Of a stretch of 64,000 bases of DNA, positions 53,625 to 64,000 are shown one piece after another. A program made the translations under genes and the position numbers. This stretch comes from Strigamia acuminata (lineage: Eukaryota > Arthropoda > Chilopoda > Geophilomorpha > Linotaeniidae). Below the pieces are notes generated by a model. The model was not told the origin of the DNA, searched no databases, and saw only the letters and a program-made list of their open reading frames with translations. The number at the start of each line of letters is the position of its first letter. The stretch's first letter is position 1. Location of the stretch: assembly GCA_949358305.1 (NCBI GenBank), contig OX442314.1, forward strand, positions 28,939,118 to 29,003,117. Direction: 5' to 3'.

Positions 53625-54521
53625 ATGGACCCGTTCTCGGGCGATCGCACGGCGGCAAGGACGTTTCTCATCCAGCTGAGATCGAATCTGTCCTTCGCCG
53701 AGCTGCAGCTCGATTATGTGGCTAGGCGTTTCTTGTCGAGATTTTTTACAGGTGACGCCCTATCTTGGTGGCAATCGACGATGCCCGTGAAAACGTGGGA
53801 TGAGTTTGAAGTCGCCTTCCAGACCCGGTTCGCACCCTCCGACAGCCAACTACTCGCGAAAGTAGTATCCATCAAGCAGGCGAAGGATGTGACGGCTTTG
53901 CAGATTTGGACGGACCTGGACGCGTTGTTTAACCAGATGCAGGTGCCGATAGCGGATGAGTATAAAATTAATTATGCTTTGGCAGCTATGACCCCGGAAA
54001 CGTGCACTATGGCAGCGAGCACCTTGGCATGGGATCACTCCTGGCTAGGATTGAAGCGCTCCTGTGTACGTTTCGCCCCGGCAGCTTTGGCAATGGAAAG
54101 GTTCCGTGACCCGGCCAGTGTAATCATACCTCATTGGCATTCACCACCGGCCCAGGCGTTGCCGAAGTTTGCTGACCTGAAAAGCGGAGATAGAACGCGG
54201 AGTTGGTTGAAGCCTCCGACGGGTAAGCCTGTGGCGACTCCTGGTGGGAAGCTTACGGAAACCCCAAAGGCGGCTGCGACCCGACCCGCGTCTAACCTGC
54301 TGAAGGATCATGCGATCGCACCTACTGGCGCAGGTTGTTGGCATTGTGGCGGACCGCATTTTGAGCGTCAGTGCACGATCAAACACAAACTCGCCGGTAA
54401 GGCTGCTGAACGCGTGGCCCACCTAACTGAGGAACTGGCGAAAGCTGTGTTCTTCACGAAAGGTATAACCGAAGAAAAGACTGAGTCGGAAAACGAGCTG
54501 GAGCAGGCTCCGGAGGATTAA
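53625..54521 (+). CDS. gag: Element 4 Gag
   Basis: The first ATG at 53625 gives about 298 residues; the frame is open from 53592. The N-terminal two thirds are a retrotransposon Gag/capsid-like domain (FFTGDALSWWQS, TWDEFEVAFQTRF). Near the C-terminus is a zinc-knuckle-like CWHCGGPHFERQC, with a histidine and spacing that fit a CX2CX4HX4C finger. It is much shorter than the Gags of elements 1 and 2 and has no long N-terminal extension. The following protease frame overlaps the end of gag in the -1 frame. The element has no RT downstream, so this gene is an orphan of a truncated element. Confidence 0.75.
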   Translation: MDPFSGDRTAARTFLIQLRSNLSFAELQLDYVARRFLSRFFTGDALSWWQSTMPVKTWDEFEVAFQTRFAPSDSQLLAKVVSIKQAKDVTALQIWTDLDALFNQMQVPIADEYKINYALAAMTPETCTMAASTLAWDHSWLGLKRSCVRFAPAALAMERFRDPASVIIPHWHSPPAQALPKFADLKSGDRTRSWLKPPTGKPVATPGGKLTETPKAAATRPASNLLKDHAIAPTGAGCWHCGGPHFERQCTIKHKLAGKAAERVAHLTEELAKAVFFTKGITEEKTESENELEQAPED

Positions 54522-54577
54522 TTTCATCCGAGGCCTGCGAGCAAGCCGCTTCCTTCTTAGCACCCAGTGGGACTGAT

Positions 54578-55285
54578 TTGGATGATGATATCTTTGCAGA
54601 CTTCTCACCTTCAGAACCACACCCCTTCTCGGGACTTCCCGAGGTTGAGGTATTCGATATAGTACACGTTGCTGTCAGGGATTGGAATTGCCCTCTTCCC
54701 TACATCAATGTTTGCTTGAACGGCCATGAGACAAAAGCTTTGGTTGACTGCGGCGCAACTGGTCCTTATATCAGCAGCGCTATGGCCGACAGGTTTAATC
54801 TCATGCACCTGATTGAACCCTGTAAGAATCCTATTAGGGTTATGACTGGTGACAGAGTGACGAGCCCAATTGGAATACTCGAGTTGCTTCTGTGCTGGAG
54901 AACTGGGAGTCAAAAGATCCGTTTCCCGGTGTTACCCTCTAGTTCGTGTTTCATCCTCCTCGGGTGCAACTGGATTAAGGGGAACAACATCGTGATTAGA
55001 TTGCCCCGGAATGATTGGTTTCACCTTGATAATCCGGAGGAGACATTTCCTTTTGACCCCCAACCATATAGAGTAGACTTAGCGGTCCCTGTCGTGGACC
55101 AGTGGGAGCTCGCCGAATCCGCACGGATAGATGGCGAATCTGCTGGGCCTACGCTCGCGGAATGTTTAACCTTTTCGCGGATTGGCTTCCGCGAAATCCG
55201 CATTTTGGGGGTGACTATTCTGGGAATTCCGGGTGGACCATACTCTTCCGAAAAATGTCCGGGGTGGTGTTGGGAGTGTCGATAG
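54578..55285 (+). CDS. Element 4 retropepsin-like protease, start of a truncated pol
   Basis: The open frame runs to a stop at 55285 and is open upstream across the gag stop in the -1 frame. A retroviral-type aspartic protease is recognisable: VDCGATGPYIS, with DCGA in place of DSGA/DTGA, and the second signature LLGCNWIKGNN about 90 residues on. The second residue of the catalytic triplet is cysteine, which is unusual. No reverse transcriptase, RNase H or integrase follows; the sequence passes into unrelated repeat DNA. I read this as a pol truncated just after protease. Confidence 0.7.
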   Translation: MDDDIFADFSPSEPHPFSGLPEVEVFDIVHVAVRDWNCPLPYINVCLNGHETKALVDCGATGPYISSAMADRFNLMHLIEPCKNPIRVMTGDRVTSPIGILELLLCWRTGSQKIRFPVLPSSSCFILLGCNWIKGNNIVIRLPRNDWFHLDNPEETFPFDPQPYRVDLAVPVVDQWELAESARIDGESAGPTLAECLTFSRIGFREIRILGVTILGIPGGPYSSEKCPGWCWECR

Positions 55286-56630
55286 ACTGTTTTGTGTCAA
55301 GGTTGCCAATTTTCATGTAAGTATTGGAAGGTTCATTTCTGTGCATTCTCATATATTTTTTTCACAGGAGCAACGAGGCGCGATGAAGGGGGATCAAGCG
55401 AGAGTGAATAAAATAAACTCGTTTTTGTCTCAAATGCGCGTTTGCGTTTGTAAATTTGGTTGTCTTGCAACGCGGTGGCGCGTTTGAGTTTCGTGTTGCG
55501 ATACAAACACGCACGGGTGCGTATTGGAGTCGTAAACGACTTTCTGTCGCAATGCGATCGCGTATTTGACAAATTTCTGCAGATTTTTGCCAATATTTGA
55601 CAATTTTCAGACAAATTTCAATTAATTTTAGAAATTTTTGAGAGATTTCAATAAAAGTTTGAGGAATTTCTTATGCTGACGCTAAAATGCCAAAAGGAGT
55701 CTTAACTCAGAAGAGCACTTTTCCGACCACTTAGGTGTCGGAAAAGCACTTCCAAAGGTCGCAAAATGTGCTCTACGCGTTTTTTGACACTAGAACGGTC
55801 GAAAACGAGTCTAAAACTGCTAAGCTGGCGCCTGTAACTTGGCGCATTCGCTGGGTCGCTCGAAAATGAGATTCGAGCAAACCGAAACCTATGAGAGAAA
55901 CGCGCCGGCGGAAATATTCGTTTTTACCAATGAATACTTAATAAATCTTCATGGGAATTTAATCCCAATCTACTGTAGGCTTAGGAACCTTGAATACCAA
56001 ATAAAAACAAAGGAGCAAAGGCGGGAAACAAAGAACAAGGGCCCGACGCCCGTAAATCACCAAAATGGCTATCTGCCAGACACGCTAGTGGCCTTGAGCC
56101 ACTTCTAACTTCGTTTTCGAGGTCGTGGGTCTCGAAAACGACTAAACCGAGTGGTGGGAACGATTCCCGAGGTCTTTTTAGTCAATGTCGCCCAAAACCC
56201 GAATCAACAAGCTAACTTTCAACGAGAAACGAAGACTGGAGCCGAATGCGGTGATAAGCGCTCATTCCAGACTCGTGTAAGCGATCTCCGCTTAAAGCCA
56301 GTTGCTCTGAGCAGACGACGCAATCGCTTACCAAGGAAAAAGACGGGTTTATGGGCTCAAAACCCGACGAAACACTTAAACAGGATCCAGAAATTACCAA
56401 GCGAGTTGGTAAGCTAAACTAAAACTGTAAAATAAGTTGGGGACTTGGTAAAATGCGAGTCTCTCAAACTTTTGTTGCGTCCTGCTCGCAACACGCGCGA
56501 TGTACGCGCGTGGCCGCGTGTTGAACGTGCGCACTACGCGCAAGAACCGTACAAACCGAGGTAAAACGAATTAAACACATATCTAATGCAAAAACAATTA
56601 TTAAATACATCATTCTTGTTGCTGTTTGCA
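55286..56630. other. Repeat-derived DNA without a recognisable gene
   Basis: Parts near 55,560-55,680 and 55,830-55,860 resemble pieces of the inverted-repeat structure further right (TTTGACAAATTT words, GGCGCCTGTAACTTGGCGCA), some in opposite orientation. No coding exon is supported. Confidence 0.45.
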
Positions 56631-57774
56631 AACTTGCAAAACTTGCACCGAATTTGGGCAATTTTTTACAAATTTCAGCAGATTTTTGTCTATATTTGAC
56701 AAATTTCAGCAGATTTTTGTCTATATTTGACAAATTTCAGCAGATTTCCTCAATCCTCAAACATTTGCTGATATTTCTCAAACATTTTCTAAAATTAATT
56801 GAAATCTGTCTGAAATTTGTCTTGAATGTGTCAAATATTGTCAAAAATCCGTGGAAATTTGTCAAATACTGGCAAAAATCCATGTAAATTTGTCAAAAAT
56901 TGCCATAATTCGGTGCAAATTGTGTTAGATATTGGAAAAATTTATTTTAACGCTTCCAACGCGCCAGTAAATCGCGCGTGCACACGCGTGGATTTTTCGT
57001 CATAGTTGGATGCGCGCAAACCTCACGTAACTTGCGCCAAAATTTGGCAATTTTTGACAAATTTCAGCAGATTTTTGCCAGTATTTGACAAATTTCCACT
57101 GATTTTTGACAATATTTGACCCAACAACTGCGCCACGTTCCAGGCGCCGGTTTAGGCATTTTAGACCCGTTTTAGACCGTTTTAGATGGCGAAAACGTTC
57201 TCTCCATCATTTTCTACCCCTGGGTGAGGTTTTCAGCGTTCATGATTGATGAAAAAGCTGTTTTCTAACTAGCTGTCCCATTGCTAGTTTTGGCGTCAGG
57301 TTTTAGCAACCTTCCGATCCGACTCTGTCGTCTGCACGACCTCCAAGACCGTTTTAGGGTTAATTTGAGTCAAATAATTCATTCTGGGGGTTGTTTTGGG
57401 TTTTTTACAAGTGTGTTTTTGTAGTTTTTATTGGTTTCAAACATTGTCAATTCTTTATACAAGTGTAACTTTCATTTCTCTGTATTTTGAGAACTTTGCA
57501 TTGCAGCAAAGTTCATTTCTTGCCCCTTAATTATTGTGTAATTGTTGGTTTTCAAGCCCGTTTTTTAACAATAACTTTATTTGAAGTGCCTATTGTTTCA
57601 GGCACGTGCTTCCACGTGCCTTTTATTGTTGAGCAATTTCTTGGGCAGTTGCGCTCCTGTTGCTAGCATTGCCGCGCGTTCTCCGCGCGCGTACTCGCGT
57701 TTCGCATCACACACATTCGGATTCGATGGCCTATCGCGGCGGCACATTGTGTGGCATAGCGCGGCAGGTTGCAA
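56630..57774 (+). repeat. Direct copy of part of the inverted-repeat arm
   Basis: This stretch matches 58,316-59,460 in the same orientation at a constant offset of 1,686 bp with few differences. It is AT-rich at first, with multiple TTTGACAAATTTCAGCAGA words. It then contains a TCCGATCCGACTCTGTCG block and a segment ending in CG-rich palindromic words. Similarity stops at about 57,774/59,460. No gene is recognised. Confidence 0.8.
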
Positions 57775-58170
57775 TTGCTAATGCTACGGTCGACGGCGAT
57801 TCGCATGCGCTATCCGCTGCATCAAACCCCAAATACCGATCAAAAATCGCAGAAAACACTAATCCCGACCCAAAAACCGCCAAAATTACCCTCAACACAC
57901 GCCAACAACCTTCCACCACTTAAATTACACCGGAAAAAAACAATTTCAAACCGAAAAATCAACAAAAAAGGCCAAAAAAATATTGCAAACAAAGAGAAAA
58001 GATCAATTATCGAGGCAAATCCCCACCACAAAACAACGCATCGCCGGTATACACTTAAGCGTACAGTGCACAACACTACTGTTTATTTTCAATGATCCAA
58101 TAAATAAAATTTGAAACAAAGTTGAGTGGAATTGTACGTTTCTTGTATATTAAAGTTTTTATTTTGTTTG
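57775..58170. other. Spacer between direct copy and inverted-repeat arm
   Basis: About 400 bp of A-rich sequence in which I see no gene or transposon end. Its mirror, if it exists, would lie beyond the right edge of the window. Confidence 0.4.
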
Positions 58171-60262
58171 TTTACACTTAATTTTTTTTTTCCATCATAG
58201 AATGGCGACTCGATACTTTTGTAGCTCGAATTCACTTCGTAAACGTGGTCGGTGTTCATCACGCGTCAATGCGCTCGTGCAATAGTATAGGCGCGCATAC
58301 GATTTGATGCGCGCAAAACTTGCAAAACTTGCACGGAATTTGGGCAATTTTTGACAAATTTCAGCAGATTTTTGCCTGTATTTGACAAATTTCAGAAGAT
58401 TTTTGCCTATATTTGACAAATTTCAGAAGATTTCCTCAATCCTCAAACATTTGCTGAAATTTCTCATAAAATTTCTAAAATTAATTGAAATTTGTCTGAA
58501 ATTTGTCTGGAATTTGTCAAATATTGTCAAAAATCCGTGGAAATTTGTCAAATACTGGCAAAAATCCATGTAAATTTGTCAAAAATTGCCATAATTCGGT
58601 GCAAATTGTGTTAGATATTGGAAAAATTTATTTTAACGCTTCCAACGCGCCAGTAAATCGCGCGTGCACACGCATGGATTTTTTGTCATAGTTGGATGCG
58701 CGCAAACCTCACGTAACTTGCGCCAAAATTTGGCAATTTTTGACAAATTTCAGCAGATTTTTGCCAGTATTTGACAAATTTCCACTGATTTTTGACAATA
58801 TTTGACCCAACAACTGCGCCACGTTCCAGGCGCCGGTTTAGGCATTTTAGACCCGTTTTAGACCGTTTTAGATGGCGAAAACGTTCTCTCCATCATTTTC
58901 TACCCCTGGGTGAGGTTTTCAGCGTTCATAATTGATGAAAAAGCTGTTTTCTAACTAGCTGTCCCATTGCTAGTTTTGGCGTCAGGTTTTAGCAACCTTC
59001 CGATCCGACTCTGTCGTCTGCACGACCTCCAAGACTGTTTTAGGGTTAATTTGAGTCAAATAATTCATTCTGGGTGTTGTTTTGGGTTTTTTACAAGTGT
59101 GTTTTTGTAGTTTTTATTGGTTTCAAACATTGTCAATTCTTTATACAAGTGTAACTTTCATTTCTCTGTATTTTGAGAACTTTGCATTGCAGCAAAGTTC
59201 ATTTCTTGCCCCTTAATTATTGTGTAATTGTTGGTTTTCAAGCCCGTTTTTTAACAATAACTTTATTTGAAGTGCCTATTGTTTCAGGCACGTGCTTCCA
59301 CGTGCCTTTTATTGTTGAGCAATTTCTTGGGCAGTTGCGCTCCTGTTGCTAGCATTGCCGCGCGTTCTCCGCGCGCGTACTCGCGCGTTTCGCATCACAC
59401 ACATTCGGGTTCAATGGCCTATCGCGGCGGCACATTGTGTGGCATAGCGCGGCACGTTGCAATTACGTGACGTGGCACGTTGCTGTTACGTGACGCGATA
59501 GCCAGTATTTAAGCAGGGGATTCCATCATCGTTTACACAAATGCGCATTGCAACGTGGAGGCGCATTCGAGTCCTTTTCCCAAGCGTTGAAAAAGGACAA
59601 AACTCGTATTCGATTCGAAAGCGAATCGAATACGATTTTTGTCCTTTTTCAACGCAAAATTGTATTCGATTCGCTTTCGAATCGAATACGAGTTTTGCCC
59701 TTCTTCAACGCGAAATCGTATTCGACTCGCTTTCGAGTCGAATGCGAATTTTTCCCTTCTTCAACGCGAAATCGTATTCGACTCGTTTTCGAGTCGAGTA
59801 CGAGTTTTGCCCTTCTTCAACGCGAAATCGTATTCGACTCGTTTTCGAGTCGAATACGAGTTTTGCCCTTCTTCAACGCGAAATCGTATTCGACTCTTTT
59901 CGAGTCGAGTACGAGTTTTGCCCTTCTTCAACGCGAAATCGTATTCGACTCGTTTTCGAGTCGAGTACGAGTTTTGCCCTTCTTCAACGCGAAATCGTAT
60001 TCGACTCGTTTTCGAGTCGAATACGAGTTTTGCCCTTCTTCAACGCGAAATCGTATTCGACTCGTTTTCGAGTCGAGTACGAGTTTTGCCCTTCTTCAAC
60101 GCGAAATCGTATTCGACTCGTTTTCGAGTCGAATACGAGTTTTGCCCTTCTTCAACGCGAAATCGTATTCGACTCGTTTTCGAGTCGAGTACGAGTTTTG
60201 TCCTTCTTCAACGCGAAATCGTATTCGACTCGTTTTCGAGTCGAATACGAGATAGTCGATGA
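58171..60262 (+). repeat. Left arm of giant inverted repeat
   Basis: This arm is the reverse complement of 61,908-64,000; paired positions sum to 122,171 over the outer part. In the hairpin array the arms differ by a 1-bp deletion here (near 59,897) and at least one substitution (near 60,200). The arm contains AT-rich TTTGACAAATTT words, a block shared with 56,630-57,774, a doubled GGCACGTTGC...TACGTGAC motif (59,450-59,497), a TATTTAAG box (59,506-59,513) and the 59-bp hairpin array. The right arm runs to the window edge, so the full size is unknown. Confidence 0.9.
59640..60250 (+). repeat. Tandem array of a roughly 59-bp hairpin unit (left arm)
   Basis: About ten to eleven units of about 59 bp lie head to tail. 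Each contains TCGTATTCGACTCG, a short TTTT-containing loop and its reverse complement, followed by a linker TTTTGCCCTTCTTCAACGCG. Units alternate between two forms (GTCGAATACG and GTCGAGTACG). The outermost units differ more (ATTCGATTCGCTTTCG). All three + frames are open through much of the array because the unit has no stop codon in any + frame. I treat this as repeat DNA, not coding. Confidence 0.85.
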
Positions 60263-61907
60263 CCCGTTCCCGGACTTTGACTCGTACGACTCGTATTCGA
60301 GATGTATTCGAGATGTATTCGAGATGTATTCGAATCGTATTCGAGTCGCATTCGAGATGGTCGATGATTTCCACTCGCTCGTATACGCGTTGTATACGAG
60401 CTCGTATTTTGATCGTAATCGTAAACGAATCGTTTACAAGTCGTATACAAGTTGTATACGACGTGTATACACCTCGTATACGAACGAAGTTTGTGAAAAC
60501 ACAATTTCCAAATAAGACGTATGTGACTACTATGTGTTTTCATGTCGTAGTAAGTATCCGGTGGATTTTCCAAACTTCGTTCGTATACGAGGTGTATACA
60601 CGTCGTATACAACTTGTATACGACTTGTAAACGATTCGTTTACGATTACGATCAAAATACGAGCTCGTATACAACGCGTATACGAGCGAGTGGAAACCAT
60701 CGACCATCTCGAATGCGACTCGAATACGATTCGAATACATCTCGAATACATCTCGAATACGAGTCGTATACGAGATGGTCGATTTTTGTTTCCCGGACTT
60801 TGATTCGTATTCGAGTTGTTACGAGTTCGTATTTTGATCGTATTCGTATTCGAATCGAATTCGAATCGTATTCGAATCGAATACGAATCGAATTCGAGTC
60901 GTATTCGAGATGGTCGATGATTTCCACTCGCTCGTATACGCGTTGTATACGAGCTCGTATTTTGATCGTAATCGTAAACGAATCGTTTACAAGTCGTATA
61001 CAAGTTGTATACGACGTGTATACACCTCGTATACGAACGAAGTTTGTGAAAACACAATTTCCAAATAAGACGTATGTGACTACTATGTGTTTTCATGTCG
61101 TAGTAAGTATCCGGTGGATTTTCCAAACTTCGTTCGTATACGAGGTGTATACACGTCGTATACAACTTGTATACGACTTGTAAACGATTCGTTTACGATT
61201 ACGATCAAAATACGAGCTCGTATACAACGCGTATACGAGCGAGTGGAAATCATCGACCATCTCGAATGCGACTCGAATACGATTCGAATACATCCCGAAT
61301 ACATCTCGAATACGAGTCGTATACGAGATGGTCGATTTTTGTTTCCCGGACTTTGATTCGTATTCGAGTTGTTACGAGTTCGTATTTTGATCGTATTCGT
61401 ATTCGAATCGAATTCGAATCGTATTCGAATCGAATACGAATCGAATTCGAGTCGTATTCGAGATGGTCGATGATTTCCACTCGCTCGTATACGCGTTGTA
61501 TACGAGCTCGTATTTTGATCGTAATCGTAAACGAATCGTTTACAAGTCGTATACAAGTTGTATACGACGTGTATACACCTCGTATACGAACGAAGTTTGT
61601 GAAAACACAATTTCCAAATAAGACGTATGTGACTACTATGTGTTTTCATGTCGTAGTAAGTATCCGGTGGATTTTCCAAACTTCGTTCGTATACGAGGTG
61701 TATACACGTCGTATACAACTTGTATACGACTTGTAAACGATTCGTTTACGATTACGATCAAAATACGAGCTCGTATACAACGCGTATACGAGCGAGTGGA
61801 AATCATCGACCATCTCGAATGCGACTCGAATACGATTCGAATACATCTCGAATACATCTCGAATACATCTCGAATACGAGTCGTACGAGTCAAAGTCCGG
61901 GAACGGG
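60263..61907. repeat. Palindrome-rich core with 553-bp periodicity
   Basis: The core is built from words such as TCGTATACGA, CGAATCGTATTCG and GTAAACGAATCGTTTAC. A loop sequence occurs three times in the same orientation (about 60,494-60,570; 61,047-61,123; 61,600-61,676), spaced exactly 553 bp apart. Each loop is flanked by inverted CGTATACGAACGAAG and CTTCGTTCGTATACG. The centre of the outer inverted repeat (61,085) falls inside the middle loop. Confidence 0.85.
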
Positions 61908-64000
61908 TCATCGACTATCTCGTATTCGACTCGAAAACGAGTCGAATACGATTTCGCGTTGAAGAAGGGCAAAACTCGTACTCGACTCGAAAACGAGTCG
62001 AATACGATTTCGCGTTGAAGAAGGGCAAAACTCGTATTCGACTCGAAAACGAGTCGAATACGATTTCGCGTTGAAGAAGGGCAAAACTCGTACTCGACTC
62101 GAAAACGAGTCGAATACGATTTCGCGTTGAAGAAGGGCAAAACTCGTATTCGACTCGAAAACGAGTCGAATACGATTTCGCGTTGAAGAAGGGCAAAACT
62201 CGTACTCGACTCGAAAACGAGTCGAATACGATTTCGCGTTGAAGAAGGGCAAAACTCGTACTCGACTCGAAAACGAGTCGAATACGATTTCGCGTTGAAG
62301 AAGGGCAAAACTCGTATTCGACTCGAAAACGAGTCGAATACGATTTCGCGTTGAAGAAGGGCAAAACTCGTACTCGACTCGAAAACGAGTCGAATACGAT
62401 TTCGCGTTGAAGAAGGGAAAAATTCGCATTCGACTCGAAAGCGAGTCGAATACGATTTCGCGTTGAAGAAGGGCAAAACTCGTATTCGATTCGAAAGCGA
62501 ATCGAATACAATTTTGCGTTGAAAAAGGACAAAAATCGTATTCGATTCGCTTTCGAATCGAATACGAGTTTTGTCCTTTTTCAACGCTTGGGAAAAGGAC
62601 TCGAATGCGCCTCCACGTTGCAATGCGCATTTGTGTAAACGATGATGGAATCCCCTGCTTAAATACTGGCTATCGCGTCACGTAACAGCAACGTGCCACG
62701 TCACGTAATTGCAACGTGCCGCGCTATGCCACACAATGTGCCGCCGCGATAGGCCATTGAACCCGAATGTGTGTGATGCGAAACGCGCGAGTACGCGCGC
62801 GGAGAACGCGCGGCAATGCTAGCAACAGGAGCGCAACTGCCCAAGAAATTGCTCAACAATAAAAGGCACGTGGAAGCACGTGCCTGAAACAATAGGCACT
62901 TCAAATAAAGTTATTGTTAAAAAACGGGCTTGAAAACCAACAATTACACAATAATTAAGGGGCAAGAAATGAACTTTGCTGCAATGCAAAGTTCTCAAAA
63001 TACAGAGAAATGAAAGTTACACTTGTATAAAGAATTGACAATGTTTGAAACCAATAAAAACTACAAAAACACACTTGTAAAAAACCCAAAACAACACCCA
63101 GAATGAATTATTTGACTCAAATTAACCCTAAAACAGTCTTGGAGGTCGTGCAGACGACAGAGTCGGATCGGAAGGTTGCTAAAACCTGACGCCAAAACTA
63201 GCAATGGGACAGCTAGTTAGAAAACAGCTTTTTCATCAATTATGAACGCTGAAAACCTCACCCAGGGGTAGAAAATGATGGAGAGAACGTTTTCGCCATC
63301 TAAAACGGTCTAAAACGGGTCTAAAATGCCTAAACCGGCGCCTGGAACGTGGCGCAGTTGTTGGGTCAAATATTGTCAAAAATCAGTGGAAATTTGTCAA
63401 ATACTGGCAAAAATCTGCTGAAATTTGTCAAAAATTGCCAAATTTTGGCGCAAGTTACGTGAGGTTTGCGCGCATCCAACTATGACAAAAAATCCATGCG
63501 TGTGCACGCGCGATTTACTGGCGCGTTGGAAGCGTTAAAATAAATTTTTCCAATATCTAACACAATTTGCACCGAATTATGGCAATTTTTGACAAATTTA
63601 CATGGATTTTTGCCAGTATTTGACAAATTTCCACGGATTTTTGACAATATTTGACAAATTCCAGACAAATTTCAGACAAATTTCAATTAATTTTAGAAAT
63701 TTTATGAGAAATTTCAGCAAATGTTTGAGGATTGAGGAAATCTTCTGAAATTTGTCAAATATAGGCAAAAATCTTCTGAAATTTGTCAAATACAGGCAAA
63801 AATCTGCTGAAATTTGTCAAAAATTGCCCAAATTCCGTGCAAGTTTTGCAAGTTTTGCGCGCATCAAATCGTATGCGCGCCTATACTATTGCACGAGCGC
63901 ATTGACGCGTGATGAACACCGACCACGTTTACGAAGTGAATTCGAGCTACAAAAGTATCGAGTCGCCATTCTATGATGGAAAAAAAAAATTAAGTGTAAA
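61908..64000 (-). repeat. Right arm of giant inverted repeat (continues past the window)
   Basis: This is the reverse complement of 58,171-60,262, including the hairpin array at about 61,918-62,530 with the same order of the two unit forms. It has no sign of ending at 64,000, so the true arm is at least 2.09 kb. Confidence 0.9.

Noticed and set aside
59541-60515. Open frames of 324, 235 and 207 codons over the left hairpin array, with mirror frames in the right arm
   Set aside because: All three + frames are open because the roughly 59-bp unit has no stop in any + frame and its length is not a multiple of three. The peptides are frame-shifted versions of the same repeat, with no domain.
59640-62530. 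CRISPR-like look of the arrays (regular short palindromic repeats)
   Set aside because: There are no unique spacers and no cas genes, and the context is an animal genome. The units are contiguous satellite-like repeats.
58171-64000. Dismissing the giant palindrome as a fold-back sequencing artefact
   Set aside because: Not fully excluded, but the three loops in direct orientation, the arm differences and the 553-bp core period do not fit a simple mirrored read. It is kept as a finding with read-level checks.

Overview
The window is nuclear DNA from an animal, most likely an invertebrate. Three things point there: spliceosomal introns with conserved phases, a family of DEG/ENaC cation-channel genes (a metazoan-specific family), and several Ty3/gypsy LTR retrotransposons beside small TIR transposons. 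I could not place the phylum. There is nothing bacterial: no operons, no CRISPR array, and no rRNA or tRNA gene that I can support.

Positions 1-48,600 hold a tandem cluster of four DEG/ENaC gene copies, all on the + strand. Each copy has six recognisable coding exons of almost constant length (418/157/89/105/107/391 nt in copy 1), and neighbouring units share their 5' and 3' flanks. Copy 3 (12,242-26,852) is the best intact gene. Copy 1 (1,759-3,738) is open but has a MITE in a splice donor. Copy 2 (7,509-9,458) has in-frame stops in exon 2 under the long-exon model. Copy 4 (40,819-48,580) shares the first of those stops and is also cut by a retrotransposon in its last exon.

Three complete, young LTR retrotransposons lie in the cluster, all antisense to the channel genes. 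Element 1 (13,070-25,939) is in intron 2 of copy 3. Element 2 (27,387-39,726) is in the 5' flank of copy 4. Element 3 (43,733-48,394) is in the last exon of copy 4. Their LTR pairs are nearly identical and 4-5 bp target duplications are visible. Elements 1 and 2 are diverged relatives with very long Gag proteins (about 1,000 aa), Pol in the -1 frame overlapping the end of gag, and a third gene downstream of pol. In both, that gene reads as two exons with matching phase-0 splice sites and ends in a large protein of unknown function. Element 3 has one gag-pol ORF. Smaller transposons are a 151-bp hAT-type element, a 223-bp TA-flanked MITE, a 950-bp TA-flanked element with about 250-bp TIRs, and a roughly 1-kb TIR element in copy 4.

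Positions 48,600-50,567 are AT-rich and without genes. From 50,568 a fourth gypsy-type element starts on the + strand (LTR, PBS, leader, gag, protease) and is truncated before reverse transcriptase.

Positions 56,600-64,000 are repeat architecture. A very large inverted repeat (arms 58,171-60,262 and 61,908-64,000, running off the window) encloses arrays of a roughly 59-bp unit that is itself a hairpin. The 1.6-kb core is made of CGTATACG/CGAATACG-type palindromes and has three direct copies of a short non-palindromic loop. An outer section is also present as a direct repeat 1,686 bp upstream. Its function is unknown; it most resembles a foldback-type element or a satellite-derived structure.
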